Positions 52,677 to 62,999 of a stretch of 64,000 bases of DNA are shown in pieces (positions within the stretch are counted from its first letter, which is position 1; each line of letters begins with the position of its first letter). A program made the position numbers and the translations under genes. This DNA is from Rhodospirillales bacterium URHD0017 (lineage in GTDB: Bacteria; Pseudomonadota; Alphaproteobacteria; Reyranellales; Reyranellaceae). The notes under the pieces are model-generated. The model ran no database searches and had not been told where the DNA came from. It worked only from the letters and a program-made list of their open reading frames with translations. Where the stretch lies: contig FODP01000001.1 of NCBI GenBank assembly GCA_900110395.1, positions 558,001 through 622,000 on the forward strand, written 5' to 3'.

Positions 52677-53939
52677 ATGAAGCGGCGTTCTCTACTAGCA
52701 ATGTCTGCTTTGCTTCTGGCGCTGGCAGGCGTGCGTCCGGCACGCGCACAACAGGACAAGCCGGCGTTCTCGCCGCAGCAACTCGATCAGATCCTCGCGC
52801 CGATCGCACTCTATTCCGATGCGTTGCTGTCGCAGATGCTGATGGCGGCCAGCTATCCGATCGAGATCGTCGAGGCGGCGCGCTGGTCGAAGGCCAATCC
52901 CAATCTCAAGGGCGATGCCGCCGTCCAGGCGGTGCAGAACCAGACCTGGGATGTCAGCGTGAAGTCGCTGGTCGCCTTCCCGTCGGCCCTGATGCAGCTC
53001 AACGATCACCTCGACTGGACGCAGAAGCTCGGCGACGCGATGGTCTCGCAGCAGCAGGATGTCGCCGACTCGATCCAGCGTCTGCGCGCCAAGGCGGCGG
53101 ATGCCGGCAACCTGAAGAGCGGCCAGCAGCAGACCGTGACCACGCAGGGCTCGGGCGCCGACCGCACCATCGTCATCGAGCCGACCAATCCCGACGTCGT
53201 CTACGTGCCGTCGTACAATCCGAACTGGGCCTATGGCGCCTGGTCCGAGCCCGCCTATCCGCCGGCCTACTATCCGCCGCCGGCCGGCTACGGATACGGC
53301 GCCGCGCTGGCGAGCGGCCTGCTCTGGGGCGCCGCCATCGCCGGCGCCGGCGCGGCGCTCTACGGCGGCTGGAACTGGGCGCGCGGCGCGGGCTACGTCA
53401 ACATCAACTCCAACCGCGCGGTGAATGTCGACCGCAACTTCGACCGCAGCCGTTACAGCAACAACAATCGCTGGCAGCACGATGCCGGCCATCGCCGCGG
53501 CGTTGCCTACCGTGACGCGGCGACGCGCCAGCAGTTCGGCCAGAGCCGGGCCGGCGCCGAGCAGCGGCAGCAGTTCCGCGGACAGGTCGCCAATCGACCC
53601 CAGGGTGGCGCGGGTCAGGGACAGCGGCCGAACGTCGGTCAAGGCGGCCAGCGGCCGAATGTCGGGCAGGGCGGCCAGCGGCCAAACGTCGGGCAGGGCG
53701 GACAACGCCCGGGTGGCGGCCAAGGCGGGCAACGCGTCCAGAATCGCGGCGCCAACGCGGGCGGCGCGCGCGGTTCGGCACTGAGCGGCGTCAACCGTGG
53801 CCAACAGGTCAACCGCGAGGCGGCGCGCGGCCGCGCGCAGCAAAATCGGGCGGCGGGTCATCCGCGCGGCGGCGGCGGAGCGCGCGCGGGCGGCGGGCGG
53901 CCAAGCGGCGGCGGTGGCCGTCCAGGAGGCAGGCGATGA
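52677..53939 (+). CDS. Secreted DUF3300 protein with Gly/Gln/Arg-rich repeat tail
   Basis: 420 residues. The signal peptide (MSALLLALAGVRPARA-QQD) is followed by the DUF3300 domain (about 30-190): LDQILAPIALYSDALLSQML, SYPIEIVEAARWSKANPNLK and DVVYVPSYNPNWAYGAW. A Tyr/Pro-rich linker leads to one hydrophobic glycine-rich stretch (ALASGLLWGAAIAGAGAALY). The C-terminal 150 residues are low complexity, with about four copies of GQRPNVGQG encoded at 53617-53730 and a Gly/Arg tail (GGGARAGGGRPSGGGGRPGG). The function is unknown. ATGA overlap with the DUF2950 gene shows coupling. Confidence 0.85.
   Translation: MKRRSLLAMSALLLALAGVRPARAQQDKPAFSPQQLDQILAPIALYSDALLSQMLMAASYPIEIVEAARWSKANPNLKGDAAVQAVQNQTWDVSVKSLVAFPSALMQLNDHLDWTQKLGDAMVSQQQDVADSIQRLRAKAADAGNLKSGQQQTVTTQGSGADRTIVIEPTNPDVVYVPSYNPNWAYGAWSEPAYPPAYYPPPAGYGYGAALASGLLWGAAIAGAGAALYGGWNWARGAGYVNINSNRAVNVDRNFDRSRYSNNNRWQHDAGHRRGVAYRDAATRQQFGQSRAGAEQRQQFRGQVANRPQGGAGQGQRPNVGQGGQRPNVGQGGQRPNVGQGGQRPGGGQGGQRVQNRGANAGGARGSALSGVNRGQQVNREAARGRAQQNRAAGHPRGGGGARAGGGRPSGGGGRPGGRR
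53617..53730 (+). repeat. 27-base tandem repeat inside the DUF3300 gene
   Basis: About four in-frame copies of a 27-base unit (GGCCAGCGGCCGAATGTCGG and on) encoding GQRPNVGQG. The two central copies are nearly identical, so copy number may vary between strains and lengthen or shorten the disordered basic tail of the protein. Confidence 0.8.
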
Positions 53940-54934
53940 TCAAGCCGATGAAGTCAGGTGGCCTCGCTCTGCTGCTGGCGACGGGGCTGTTCGTCGCGGC
54001 CCAGGCGCAAGGCCCTGCGCCGGCGCCAGCTCCGACACCAGCTCCGACCCCGGCCGCGAACCAGCCCAAGGCTCAGCCCCAGGTCGACAAGCAGAAGCGC
54101 TTCGCGACCGCCGAGGAAGCCGCCAATGCGCTCACCGAGGCGATCCGCAAGGACGACGATGCCGCCGTCCAGGCGATCATCGGCACCGGCTGGCGCGACC
54201 TCATCCCCGGCAACACGGAGCATGAGGACGACGTGCGCAAGCGGTTCCTCGAGGCATGGGACCAGGCGCACAAGGTCGTCCCGGAAGGTGACGACAAGGC
54301 CTTCATCGAAGCCGGCACCACGGGCTGGATCAGCCCGATGCCGCTCGCGAAGGACGCCAGGGGCTGGTACTACGACGTCGAAGCCGGCAAGAAGGAGATC
54401 ATCGCCCGCGAGATCGGCCGCGACGAATACACGGTGATCCAGACCCTGTTGGCGATCGTCGACGCACAGCGCGACTACGTTTCGATGGATCCGATGAAGA
54501 CCGACGTGCCGACCTACGCGCGCCGCCTGCTGAGCGCGCCGGGCAAGAAGGATGGCCTTTACTGGGAAGCGAGGCCAGGCGAGCCGCAGAGCCCGGTCGG
54601 CGAGCTGGTGGCCAAGGCCCAGGCGGGCGATGTGCCGGGCGAGGGCTATTTCGGCTATCGCTTCCGCATGCTCTACGGGCAGGGCCCCGATGCGCCCGGC
54701 GGCGCCTACAGCTACCTGATCGACAACCGGATGATCGGCGGCTTCGGCGTGATCGCCTGGCCGGTGACCTACGGTGAGACCGGCGTCTCGACCTTCATGG
54801 TCAGCCAGAGCGGCGACGTCTACGAGAAGGACCTCGGGCCCGACACTTCGGCCGAGGCGGCGAAGATCTTGCTGTTCAATCCTGACAAGAGTTGGGAGAA
54901 GACGGACATGACGCCGCCACCGCCGGAGAAGTGA
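53936..54934 (+). CDS. Secreted DUF2950 protein
   Basis: 332 residues. A signal peptide (GGLALLLATGLFVAAQA-QGP) is followed by a Pro/Ala linker (PAPAPAPTPAPTPAANQP). The DUF2950 domain spans about 55-320: RFATAEEAANALTEAIRKDD, DAQRDYVSMDPMKTDVPTYA, GEGYFGYRFRMLYGQGPDAP and AWPVTYGETGVSTFMVSQSG. DUF3300 and DUF2950 genes are neighbours in many proteobacteria, so the two probably act together in the periplasm; their role is not known. Coupled by ATGA to the upstream gene and followed 2 bases later by the 126-residue gene. Confidence 0.88.
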   Translation: MIKPMKSGGLALLLATGLFVAAQAQGPAPAPAPTPAPTPAANQPKAQPQVDKQKRFATAEEAANALTEAIRKDDDAAVQAIIGTGWRDLIPGNTEHEDDVRKRFLEAWDQAHKVVPEGDDKAFIEAGTTGWISPMPLAKDARGWYYDVEAGKKEIIAREIGRDEYTVIQTLLAIVDAQRDYVSMDPMKTDVPTYARRLLSAPGKKDGLYWEARPGEPQSPVGELVAKAQAGDVPGEGYFGYRFRMLYGQGPDAPGGAYSYLIDNRMIGGFGVIAWPVTYGETGVSTFMVSQSGDVYEKDLGPDTSAEAAKILLFNPDKSWEKTDMTPPPPEK

Positions 54935-54936
54935 CA

Positions 54937-55317
54937 ATGCCATCACGGAGAGGTTTCACCGCGGGCCTGTTGGCTCTCGTGCCTCTGCAGGCGATCGCGC
55001 AGGGAGCGGGCTTCGTCGGGCGCTGGCAGGGCGATGTGCCCGGCATCAGCGCCGCGCGGCTGATCATCACCGCCGTGCGCCCCGACGGCCTGGTCGAAGG
55101 CCGGATGGAGTTCGACCTGCAGTCGTTCGTCTCGACCTTCGGCGACAAGCCCGACTCGGTGAAGAACACCAATCGTGGCATCGTGTCCGGCTCGGCGCTC
55201 GTCATCGATTCCGCGCTCGGCGGCAAGTACGAGTTGAACCTGGAAGGCGGCCGCCTGAGCGGCGTCTATACGCGCGGCACGACGCTCAAGGTGCCGATCA
55301 CCTTCACCAGATCCTGA
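54937..55317 (+). CDS. Small secreted beta-rich protein
   Basis: 126 residues from ATG 54937, only 2 bases after the DUF2950 stop. A signal peptide with a twin-arginine-like start (MPSRRGFTAGLLALVPLQAI, cleavage near AIA-QGA) precedes a lipocalin-like pattern: FVGRWQGDVPGISAARLIIT, GLVEGRMEFDLQSF and LEGGRLSGVYTRGTTLKVPI. Such small domains act as ligand-binding or envelope proteins. It forms a trio with the DUF3300 and DUF2950 genes. Confidence 0.72.
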   Translation: MPSRRGFTAGLLALVPLQAIAQGAGFVGRWQGDVPGISAARLIITAVRPDGLVEGRMEFDLQSFVSTFGDKPDSVKNTNRGIVSGSALVIDSALGGKYELNLEGGRLSGVYTRGTTLKVPITFTRS

Positions 55318-55350
55318 CGACGCCATCCGGGACCACGAGGATTGAGTCCC

Positions 55351-57095
<1,745 letters not shown>

Positions 57096-57099
<4 letters not shown>

Positions 57100-58160
57100 C
57101 CTGGCTGCTTCTCTTCGTGCCGGTGGCGATCGGCCTGGAGCATTGGATGCCGCAGCAGCATCTCGCGATCTTCGCCGCCTCCGGCCTCGGCATCCTCCCG
57201 CTGGCGGCGTGGATGGGCCGCGCTACCGAGCGGCTCGCGGAGCACATGGGCGAGGGCGTGGGCGGCCTGCTCAATGCGACCTTCGGCAATGCCGCCGAAC
57301 TCATCATCGCGATCGCCGCCCTGCGCAGCGGCCTCTACGATGTCGTAAAGGCGTCGATCGCGGGGTCGATCGTCGGCAACATGCTGCTGGTGCTGGGGGC
57401 GGCGATGGTGGCGGGCGGCCTGCGCCATCGCCAGCAGGAGTTCAATCCGCAGGGCGCACGCGCCCAGGCGACCATGCTGATGCTGGCCGCGATCACCCTG
57501 ATCCTTCCGGCCGCTTACCGGGTGGCGCTGGGCGAGGCCGCGGAACCGGGCCTGGTGCCGCTCAGCGTCTCGATCTCGGTCGTGTTGCTGCTGGTCTACG
57601 GACTATTCCTGACTTTCAGCCTGGGTACGCACGCGGCTCTGTTCCGCGGATCGCACGGCGATGACGACGACCACGCTACGTCGTGGTCCGTCGGCCGCGC
57701 CGCCCTGGTGCTGGCGGCCAGCACGGCAGCGATCGCCTGGATGAGCGAGCTGCTGGTCGGTTCGATCCAGCCCGCAGCCAAGGACCTCGGACTGGGCAGC
57801 GCCTTCGTGGCGGTCTTCGTCGTGGCCATCCTCGGCAACGCCGCCGAGCACGCCACCGCCATCACCGTCGCGATGAAGAACCGGATGGATCTCGCCCTGT
57901 CGATCGCCATCGGCTCGAGCGTGCAGGTCGCGCTGTTCGTGGCACCGTTGCTCGTGCTGCTCAGCCTGGCGGTCGGTCCGCGGCCCATGGACCTCGCGTT
58001 CCCGGCTGGGCTGGTGTTGATCGTGCTGCTCTCGGTGCTGATCACGGGCCAGGTCGCGGCGGATGGGCGCGCTGACTGGCTGAAGGGCGTCCAGCTTCTG
58101 GCGGCCTATATCGTGCTCCGCCTCACCTTCTTCTTCATCCCCGGCGCGTTGAACCCATGA
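57096..58160 (+). CDS. Calcium/proton exchanger (CaCA superfamily, Cax type), second copy
   Basis: 354 residues, about eleven helices. The two alpha-repeats read [20 protein letters not shown] and [20 protein letters not shown], each with the conserved GNAAE. An acidic/His loop ([15 protein letters not shown]) divides the halves. It resembles the exchanger at 28660-29754 along its full length and is clearly a paralogue. ATGA overlaps on both sides (57096-57099 and 58157-58160) place it between the SulP and GNAT genes in a tight operon. Confidence 0.92.
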
Positions 58161-58693
58161 GCCAGGGTGGGGTTTCGATGAAAGCCGCTGCTTACAGCGC
58201 TACAGAACGTACGCGCAACGGTGCGCCATTGGATATCCGGGCCCTCCGGACGGCCGACCGGGCCGAAATGCTGGCGGCCGTCGGGCGGTTCAGCAAGGAG
58301 ACGCTGTATCGACGGTTCTTCGCTCCCAAGCGACACTTCAGTGAGCGTGAGATCGATTTCTTTCTCAATGTGGACTTCAAGGACCACGTGGCTTTGGTCG
58401 CCGTCCTGTCAGAGGCCGGCGGTGCGATGATCGTCGGCGGTGCAAGATACGTTGTCTGCGGTTCCGGGCGCGCTGAAGTAGCGTTCGCAGTCGACGACCT
58501 GCATCAGAAGTTGGGCATCGCCACTCACCTGATCGTTCATCTCATCAGAATTGCGCGCGCGGCCGAGCTCAAGGAACTCATCGCGGAAGTGCTGCCCGAG
58601 AATGCGCCGATGCTGAAAGTGTTCGAGCGCTGCGGGCTGGCGATGACGACGCGCCGCGACCGGGGCGTCCTGCACGTTACGCTCGCTCTCTGA
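58157..58693 (+). CDS. GNAT-family N-acetyltransferase
   Basis: 178 residues from ATG 58157 (an alternative ATG at 58178 would shorten it by seven). The fold is visible in LDIRALRTADRAEMLAAVGR, GGARYVVCGSGRAEVAFAVD, the acetyl-CoA loop DLHQKLGIATHLIVHLIRIA and the C-terminal VLPENAPMLKVFERCGLAM. The middle resembles the regulatory acetyltransferase domains fused to acyl-CoA synthetases or paired with transporters. It is coupled by ATGA to the exchanger gene. Part of its 3' region is copied at 59426-59449. Confidence 0.87.
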   Translation: MSQGGVSMKAAAYSATERTRNGAPLDIRALRTADRAEMLAAVGRFSKETLYRRFFAPKRHFSEREIDFFLNVDFKDHVALVAVLSEAGGAMIVGGARYVVCGSGRAEVAFAVDDLHQKLGIATHLIVHLIRIARAAELKELIAEVLPENAPMLKVFERCGLAMTTRRDRGVLHVTLAL

Positions 58694-58707
58694 TGCCTTT
58701 GGAGGAT

Positions 58708-59325
58708 CTAGCGCTGTTGCGCGACCTTTCGTTCGTCGATGCGGCGCTTGGCGTCGGCGATCTGTTCCGCCGAGAGTTTCGGGGCCACCTGGTCCTGTGC
58801 AAAGGCCGCGGTCGCCCGCAGTTGGCGCTGGTCCGCGCCGTTCGCCGTCGCGGCCAGACCGAGCCAGTAGTAGGCCTCGGCATAGTTGATGGGTGTCGCT
58901 TCGCCCATGAAGTGCATCAGCCCAAGACTGTACTGGGCTCCCGGAACACCTTGGTCTGCGGCCTTGAGGAAGAATGACAGGGCCTTCCGGCCATCGCGCT
59001 CCGCCCCTTTGCCGTCGCGGTACATGGAGGCCAGCATGTATTGGGCGTTGGCGTCGCCTTGGTCCGCCGCCTTCTCGCACCACGCCAGGGCGAACTCATA
59101 GCTCAGCGCAACGCCGAAGCCGCCATAATAAAGGGTGGCGATACGAGACTGCGCGCGGGCGTTGCCGGCTTCAGCCAGCGGCTGCCAAAGACGCATGGCC
59201 GCGGCGTAGTCCTTGCGCTGAAAGGCCGCCTCGCCGTCCTCATAGGGGCCGGCCAGCGATGAGAAGGTCGTTCCAAGCACGAGCAGGGATAGGCAAAGCG
59301 CAAGACCCGAATTTCTGAAGAGCAT
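58708..59325 (-). CDS. Secreted Sel1-repeat protein
   Basis: 205 residues with a signal peptide (LALCLSLLVLGTTFSSLA-GPY). At least three Sel1-like (TPR-type) helical repeats follow: AGNARAQSRIATLYYGGFGV, QGDANAQYMLASMYRDGKGA and QGVPGAQYSLGLMHFMGEAT, each with the small-residue pattern of the family. The C-terminal AKLSAEQIADAKRR-like end is helical. Such proteins scaffold protein complexes in the periplasm. It is convergent with the GNAT gene, 14 bases apart. Confidence 0.88.
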   Translation of the reverse strand: MLFRNSGLALCLSLLVLGTTFSSLAGPYEDGEAAFQRKDYAAAMRLWQPLAEAGNARAQSRIATLYYGGFGVALSYEFALAWCEKAADQGDANAQYMLASMYRDGKGAERDGRKALSFFLKAADQGVPGAQYSLGLMHFMGEATPINYAEAYYWLGLAATANGADQRQLRATAAFAQDQVAPKLSAEQIADAKRRIDERKVAQQR

Positions 59326-59669
59326 TCGAAAAGCGTCCTGATTGCGCTACCGGTGCGTGGCGATGCTACCTCTTTTGCCGGCGGATGAGAACGTCCGTTG
59401 GTTTGGGCGCCATGCTCGGCCGCTTTCAAGGAACTCATCGCGGAAGTGCCGTCGGGCACGCCGGGGGCATCGCTCGGCTGCGCCTTGGCGACCAGCGCCC
59501 GAGCGGGCCTTCCGCATACAGGATGACCGACAAGACCCTGTGCAACCGTAAGGGCGTGGCGGCTTTTGTTCGGTGTCGGTTCTCAGACCGGCACCCTCCG
59601 CCTGGGTCGCATGGCCCGTAGTAACAGCATGCGAGTGCCTGGGTGGAGGGACGCTGGCAACTGTCCCGA
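59326..59669. other. Intergenic region with a decayed copy of the GNAT 3' part
   Basis: 344 bases between the Sel1 gene and the patatin pseudogene. At 59426-59449, TCAAGGAACTCATCGCGGAA and the next four bases are identical to 58569-58592 in the acetyltransferase gene (24 bases). Similarity is weak but visible on both sides (CGGCCG upstream, CGGCTGCGCC and TTGGCGA downstream). It is in the same orientation. No intact gene is present. Confidence 0.6.
59426..59449 (+). repeat. 24-base exact copy of part of the GNAT gene
   Basis: Identical to 58569-58592, which encodes KELIAEV near the end of the acetyltransferase at 58157-58693. The flanks show further weak similarity, so this is probably the best preserved part of a decayed partial gene duplicate rather than chance. 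Confidence 0.7.
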
Positions 59670-60270
59670 TCATCGTGCCGGCGGCATTCCCGGCGGGACC
59701 TTGTGCCAAGCCTGTCCGTTCTTGGCCTGTCGGTAGCCGTAGTCGTAAAGCGCGCGCATGTAGGGCTGTTCGAATTTCTTCTTTCTTCTGCACGTCAAAA
59801 TCCGGACCGATGAAAGCGAGGTTGTAGTCGACGCCATCCCGCTGGGCGATGAAGTAAACCCGCAACACGTCGTTCTTGCCGCTCATGGCGAGCATCGTAT
59901 TGATGGCGCGACCTGCCAGGGAAATGGTCTGCCGCTCCGCCATGGCGTAATCAGGGTCGAGGCGGGCATTCCGGTTGATGTAAGCGTGCCGCTCGCGGCG
60001 GACACCCGATTGGCTGATATCCACGGTCGGCGGGTAGAGGAACAGCTGGGCAATGGCGCCGCCGTCGACGTGCGGTTCCTGGTATTCTTGCCGTCCAGCT
60101 CGACGTCGATGAGGACCGGTTGGAACAAGCCGGGGATTGCAGCCGATGCCCGCAGGATTCCGCACCAGATCGAGGGCGCCCGGCCGCCGACTGGTCGCAA
60201 TCGCCCCGACGTTCCAGATCACCGACCGTTGCGAATCCAGATCAGTCGTGCCGGTCATAAGCAGCCGGCC
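59670..60270 (-). pseudogene. Patatin-like phospholipase remnant, 5'-truncated and multiply frameshifted
   Basis: The middle and end of a patatin-family protein can be pieced together from three frames: GRLLMTGTTDLDSQRSVIWN (from 60270), then a shift near 60165 to ILRASAAIPGLFQPVLIDVE, back near 60090 to QEYQEPHVDGGAIAQLFLYP through KNDVLRVYFIAQRDGVDYNL, and a last shift near 59770 to YMRALYDYGYRQAKNGQAWH, ending at 59670. The DGG catalytic aspartate is kept, but the GxSxG nucleophile region is absent because a stop and unrelated DNA precede 60270. A clear dead gene. Confidence 0.8.
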
Positions 60271-60315
60271 TTTTTAATATTCGACTGCGATGGCATCCAG
60301 CAGTTGCTGGTCATC

Positions 60316-61044
60316 CTACTCTGCCGGCATGTCGCCAGACACTTCGACTGGCCGGGGCTCCTGGCCGCCGATCCAGCGATAGACGGCACCCCCCAGCAGG
60401 GCACCAATGAGCGGCGCGAGCCAAAACAGCCAAAGCTGACCCAGCGCCCAGCCGCCGGCAAATAGCGCCGGTCCGGTGCTGCGCGCAGGATTTACAGAGG
60501 TGTTGGTAACAGGGATGCTGATCAGATGGATCAGCGTCAGACCAAGCCCTATGGCGATGGGCGCGAAACCGCGCGGCGCGCTGCCGTGAGTCGAGCCCAT
60601 GATGACGAAGACGAAGGCGAAGGTCATCACGATCTCGCATGACAATGCAGCGGCCAAGCCATAGCCGCCCGGCGAGTGCTCGCCATAGCCGTTGCTTGCA
60701 AAGCCGGCGCGCACATCGAAACCGGCTTTGCCGCTTGCAATGACGTAAAGACAGGCAGCCCCTGCGACGGCGCCCAGGACTTGGGCGACGATATAGGGAG
60801 CGAGTTCGCTGGCCTTGAAACGACCGCCTGCCCACAGTCCGACCGATACCGCCGGATTGAGATGGCAGCCGGACACGTGGCCGATGGCATAGGCCATCGT
60901 CAGCACTGTGAGGCCGAATGCCAAGGAGACGCCGGTGAACCCTATGCCAAGTTGGGGAAATGCCGCCGCGAGCACTGCCGAACCGCATCCGCCGAGCACC
61001 AGCCAAGCGGTGCCGATAAACTCTGCCGTGAGCCTGCGTAACAT
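60316..61044 (-). CDS. aqpZ: Aquaporin Z-type water channel (MIP family)
   Basis: 242 residues from ATG 61044 (GAGGGCA just upstream), six helices and two half-helices. The NPA boxes are [17 protein letters not shown] and [20 protein letters not shown]. The selectivity region has the AqpZ-type Arg after the second NPA, Phe near the N-terminus and His in helix 5 ([13 protein letters not shown]), indicating a water-selective rather than glycerol channel. [20 protein letters not shown] is another family stretch. It is divergent from the TAXI receptor gene. Confidence 0.94.
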   Translation of the reverse strand: MLRRLTAEFIGTAWLVLGGCGSAVLAAAFPQLGIGFTGVSLAFGLTVLTMAYAIGHVSGCHLNPAVSVGLWAGGRFKASELAPYIVAQVLGAVAGAACLYVIASGKAGFDVRAGFASNGYGEHSPGGYGLAAALSCEIVMTFAFVFVIMGSTHGSAPRGFAPIAIGLGLTLIHLISIPVTNTSVNPARSTGPALFAGGWALGQLWLFWLAPLIGALLGGAVYRWIGGQEPRPVEVSGDMPAE

Positions 61045-61116
61045 TGCCTTGCCCTCGCCACTTGGTCGGTCGCATCCTACTGCAGCAAGAGAGCACAAGT
61101 CGACGTGGGGGCGGGG

Positions 61117-62124
61117 ATGGCCATTGGACGGCGTGCAGCAACGCTTGGGGGATTGGGTGCAGCGTTCGTTTCCTGCACTGCGGCGGCCCAGGAAGAGATC
61201 GTCTTCTTTCGGGTTGGCACCGGAGGCCGGATCGGCACATATTTTCCCGTTGGTGGCTTGATTGCCAACGCCATCTCTAACCCGCCCGGCTCACGGCCTT
61301 GCGACGATGGTGGGTCATGCGGTGTGCCCGGCCTTATTGCAACCGCTGTCGCAACGGGGGGCTCCGAGGCAAACGTTCTTGCGCTGGCGTCAGGCCGCAT
61401 GCAGTCGGCCTTCATCCAGTCCGACATCGCCCACTGGGCTCAGACCGGTACGGGCCTGTATCAGGGCAATGCGAGAGTGGAAGAGCTCCGTGCCATCGCC
61501 AATCTGTATCCGGAAAGCATCCACGTGGTGACGCGAAAGGGTTCGGGCGTCACGACCATTGCGGATCTCAAAGGAAAGCGTGTGTCTCTCGATGAGAGAG
61601 GTTCGGGCACTCTCATCGCAGCACGTTTAATTCTGGCTGCATACGGCCTTTCGGAAAGTGACGTGCAGCCGGACTATCTGAAGTCTCGTCCGGCAGGAGA
61701 AAAGTTGCAGGCCGGCCAGCTCGATGCATTCTTCAGTGTCTCGGGCTGGCCAGAAGGAGCAATCGCCGAACTCGCCGCGGTAGCCGACGTTACGCTAGTT
61801 CCGATCGAGGGACCGGAAGCGCAGGCGCTTGTTAATCGATACAATTACTTCTCTCCGGACGTGGTTCCCTCCAACACGTACCGCGATATCGAACAAACAA
61901 GGACTCTGAGTGTCAACGCGGTGTGGGCCACGACAAGCAAGCAGCAGGACAAGCTGATCTACGATGTCACGGCGGCGCTGTGGCATCCCAGCACCCGAAA
62001 GCTGCTCGATGCGGGCCATGCCAAGGGCCGCATGATCAGACTCGACTCGGCCCTGCGGGGTCTCGGCATTCCGCTGCATCGAGGCGCAGAGAGGTTCTAC
62101 GCTGAGAAGGGGCTGATCAAATAG
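61117..62124 (+). CDS. TAXI-type TRAP transporter solute receptor
   Basis: 335 residues from ATG 61117 with a signal peptide ([24 protein letters not shown]). The mature protein opens [20 protein letters not shown], the TAXI hallmark, followed by [40 protein letters not shown] and [20 protein letters not shown]. The C-terminus has [20 protein letters not shown] and [24 protein letters not shown] receptors bind glutamate-like or other small acids for a fused DctQM permease; none is in the window, so this is an orphan. A decayed C-terminal copy lies at 41880-41990. Confidence 0.9.
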   Translation: MAIGRRAATLGGLGAAFVSCTAAAQEEIVFFRVGTGGRIGTYFPVGGLIANAISNPPGSRPCDDGGSCGVPGLIATAVATGGSEANVLALASGRMQSAFIQSDIAHWAQTGTGLYQGNARVEELRAIANLYPESIHVVTRKGSGVTTIADLKGKRVSLDERGSGTLIAARLILAAYGLSESDVQPDYLKSRPAGEKLQAGQLDAFFSVSGWPEGAIAELAAVADVTLVPIEGPEAQALVNRYNYFSPDVVPSNTYRDIEQTRTLSVNAVWATTSKQQDKLIYDVTAALWHPSTRKLLDAGHAKGRMIRLDSALRGLGIPLHRGAERFYAEKGLIK

Positions 62125-62225
62125 GGAGGGGTATGGGCGCGACGTATCCCCGGCGCCGGCGACCTGCCGGGCAGCATGCCGGGCAATGATTCATCGCCAG
62201 TCCCAGGCCCGGGCTTTGGAAACGG

Positions 62226-62567
62226 CTATTGGCGCTTCGGCAGCTTGCTCTGTTCGGACATCACGGCGCGATCGACGACAGTCAGCAGGTAGCTGTCGGG
62301 GTACAGGGTGCAGCCGCCGCGCACCAGCAGCCCAAGTTGCGTGCCTCGTTCGTCGCTCGGAATGGTGACACCACGGCGCCGTGCCGCGTGCTCGATGAGG
62401 AAAGTCGCGACCGCCGTGCGCGCTTCTGGCGCCATGGCCTGCGCCTCGCGACAGGTGACGTAGGCTGCATTGTCGAACGTCAACGCGGGCGCTTGCGCCT
62501 GAGCGACCGCACCGGCGAGCAGCACTGAGGCGAGACTTGCTGCAGAAAGCGCATTCATTGTTTTCAT
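62226..62567 (-). CDS. Small periplasmic protein, HdeA/HdeB-like
   Basis: 113 residues with a signal peptide (NALSAASLASVLLAGAVAQA-QAP). The ~88-residue mature part has exactly two cysteines (NAAYVTCREAQAMAPEARTA and GLLVRGGCTLYPDSYLL), spaced as in the acid-stress chaperones HdeA/HdeB, where they form one disulfide. EARTAVATFLIEHAARRRGV is a predicted helix. The family assignment rests on size, disulfide pattern and the TCREAQAM start, so it is tentative. Confidence 0.62.
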   Translation of the reverse strand: MKTMNALSAASLASVLLAGAVAQAQAPALTFDNAAYVTCREAQAMAPEARTAVATFLIEHAARRRGVTIPSDERGTQLGLLVRGGCTLYPDSYLLTVVDRAVMSEQSKLPKRQ

Positions 62568-62573
62568 GGTTTT

Positions 62574-62789
62574 TCACTTCTGCTTGTCGTCGAGGATCGA
62601 GCCGCCGATGTACCCGGCGGCACCGCCAATAAGGCCGGCGCCGACGACCTGTCCGAAGCTGCCGCCGGCGACCATACCGATTCCGCTGCCGAGAGCCGCG
62701 CCGGTCACCGCTCCCTTCTGCGGCATCGTCATGTTCTCACACCCGCCGACGAGGACGCCGGCAAGCAGCAACAGCGATAGTGTCCGCAT
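62574..62789 (-). CDS. Glycine-zipper lipoprotein
   Basis: 71 residues from ATG 62789. The lipobox is in MRTLSLLLLAGVLVGGCENM (cysteine at 17). The rest is a glycine zipper (GAVTGAALGSGIGMVAGGSF, GAGLIGGAAGYIGGSILDDK), two small-residue helices that pack in or on a membrane, as in SmpA-unrelated Rick_17kDa/OmpA-like small antigens. The open frame extends upstream to 62969 without protein-like features. It starts just upstream of, and in line with, the HdeA-like gene. Confidence 0.75.
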   Translation of the reverse strand: MRTLSLLLLAGVLVGGCENMTMPQKGAVTGAALGSGIGMVAGGSFGQVVGAGLIGGAAGYIGGSILDDKQK

Positions 62790-62999
62790 CTTCTGCTCCT
62801 CTTGTTGCCTACGAGCGGCAGCAACGTGGGTGTCCGCGAGCGATGGTATACTTGGTTGCGAGGACTGGCCAAGGGGCAAGGGGGCGCGCGGCGAACCCTC
62901 ATTCTGTGAGTTGCCATGTCGGGCGACAGTCGTTGCGGCCAGGGGGTCGCCAGGAATAGTCTCGCTCAATACAATGAGGCGGCAATGAACGACGCCGCG

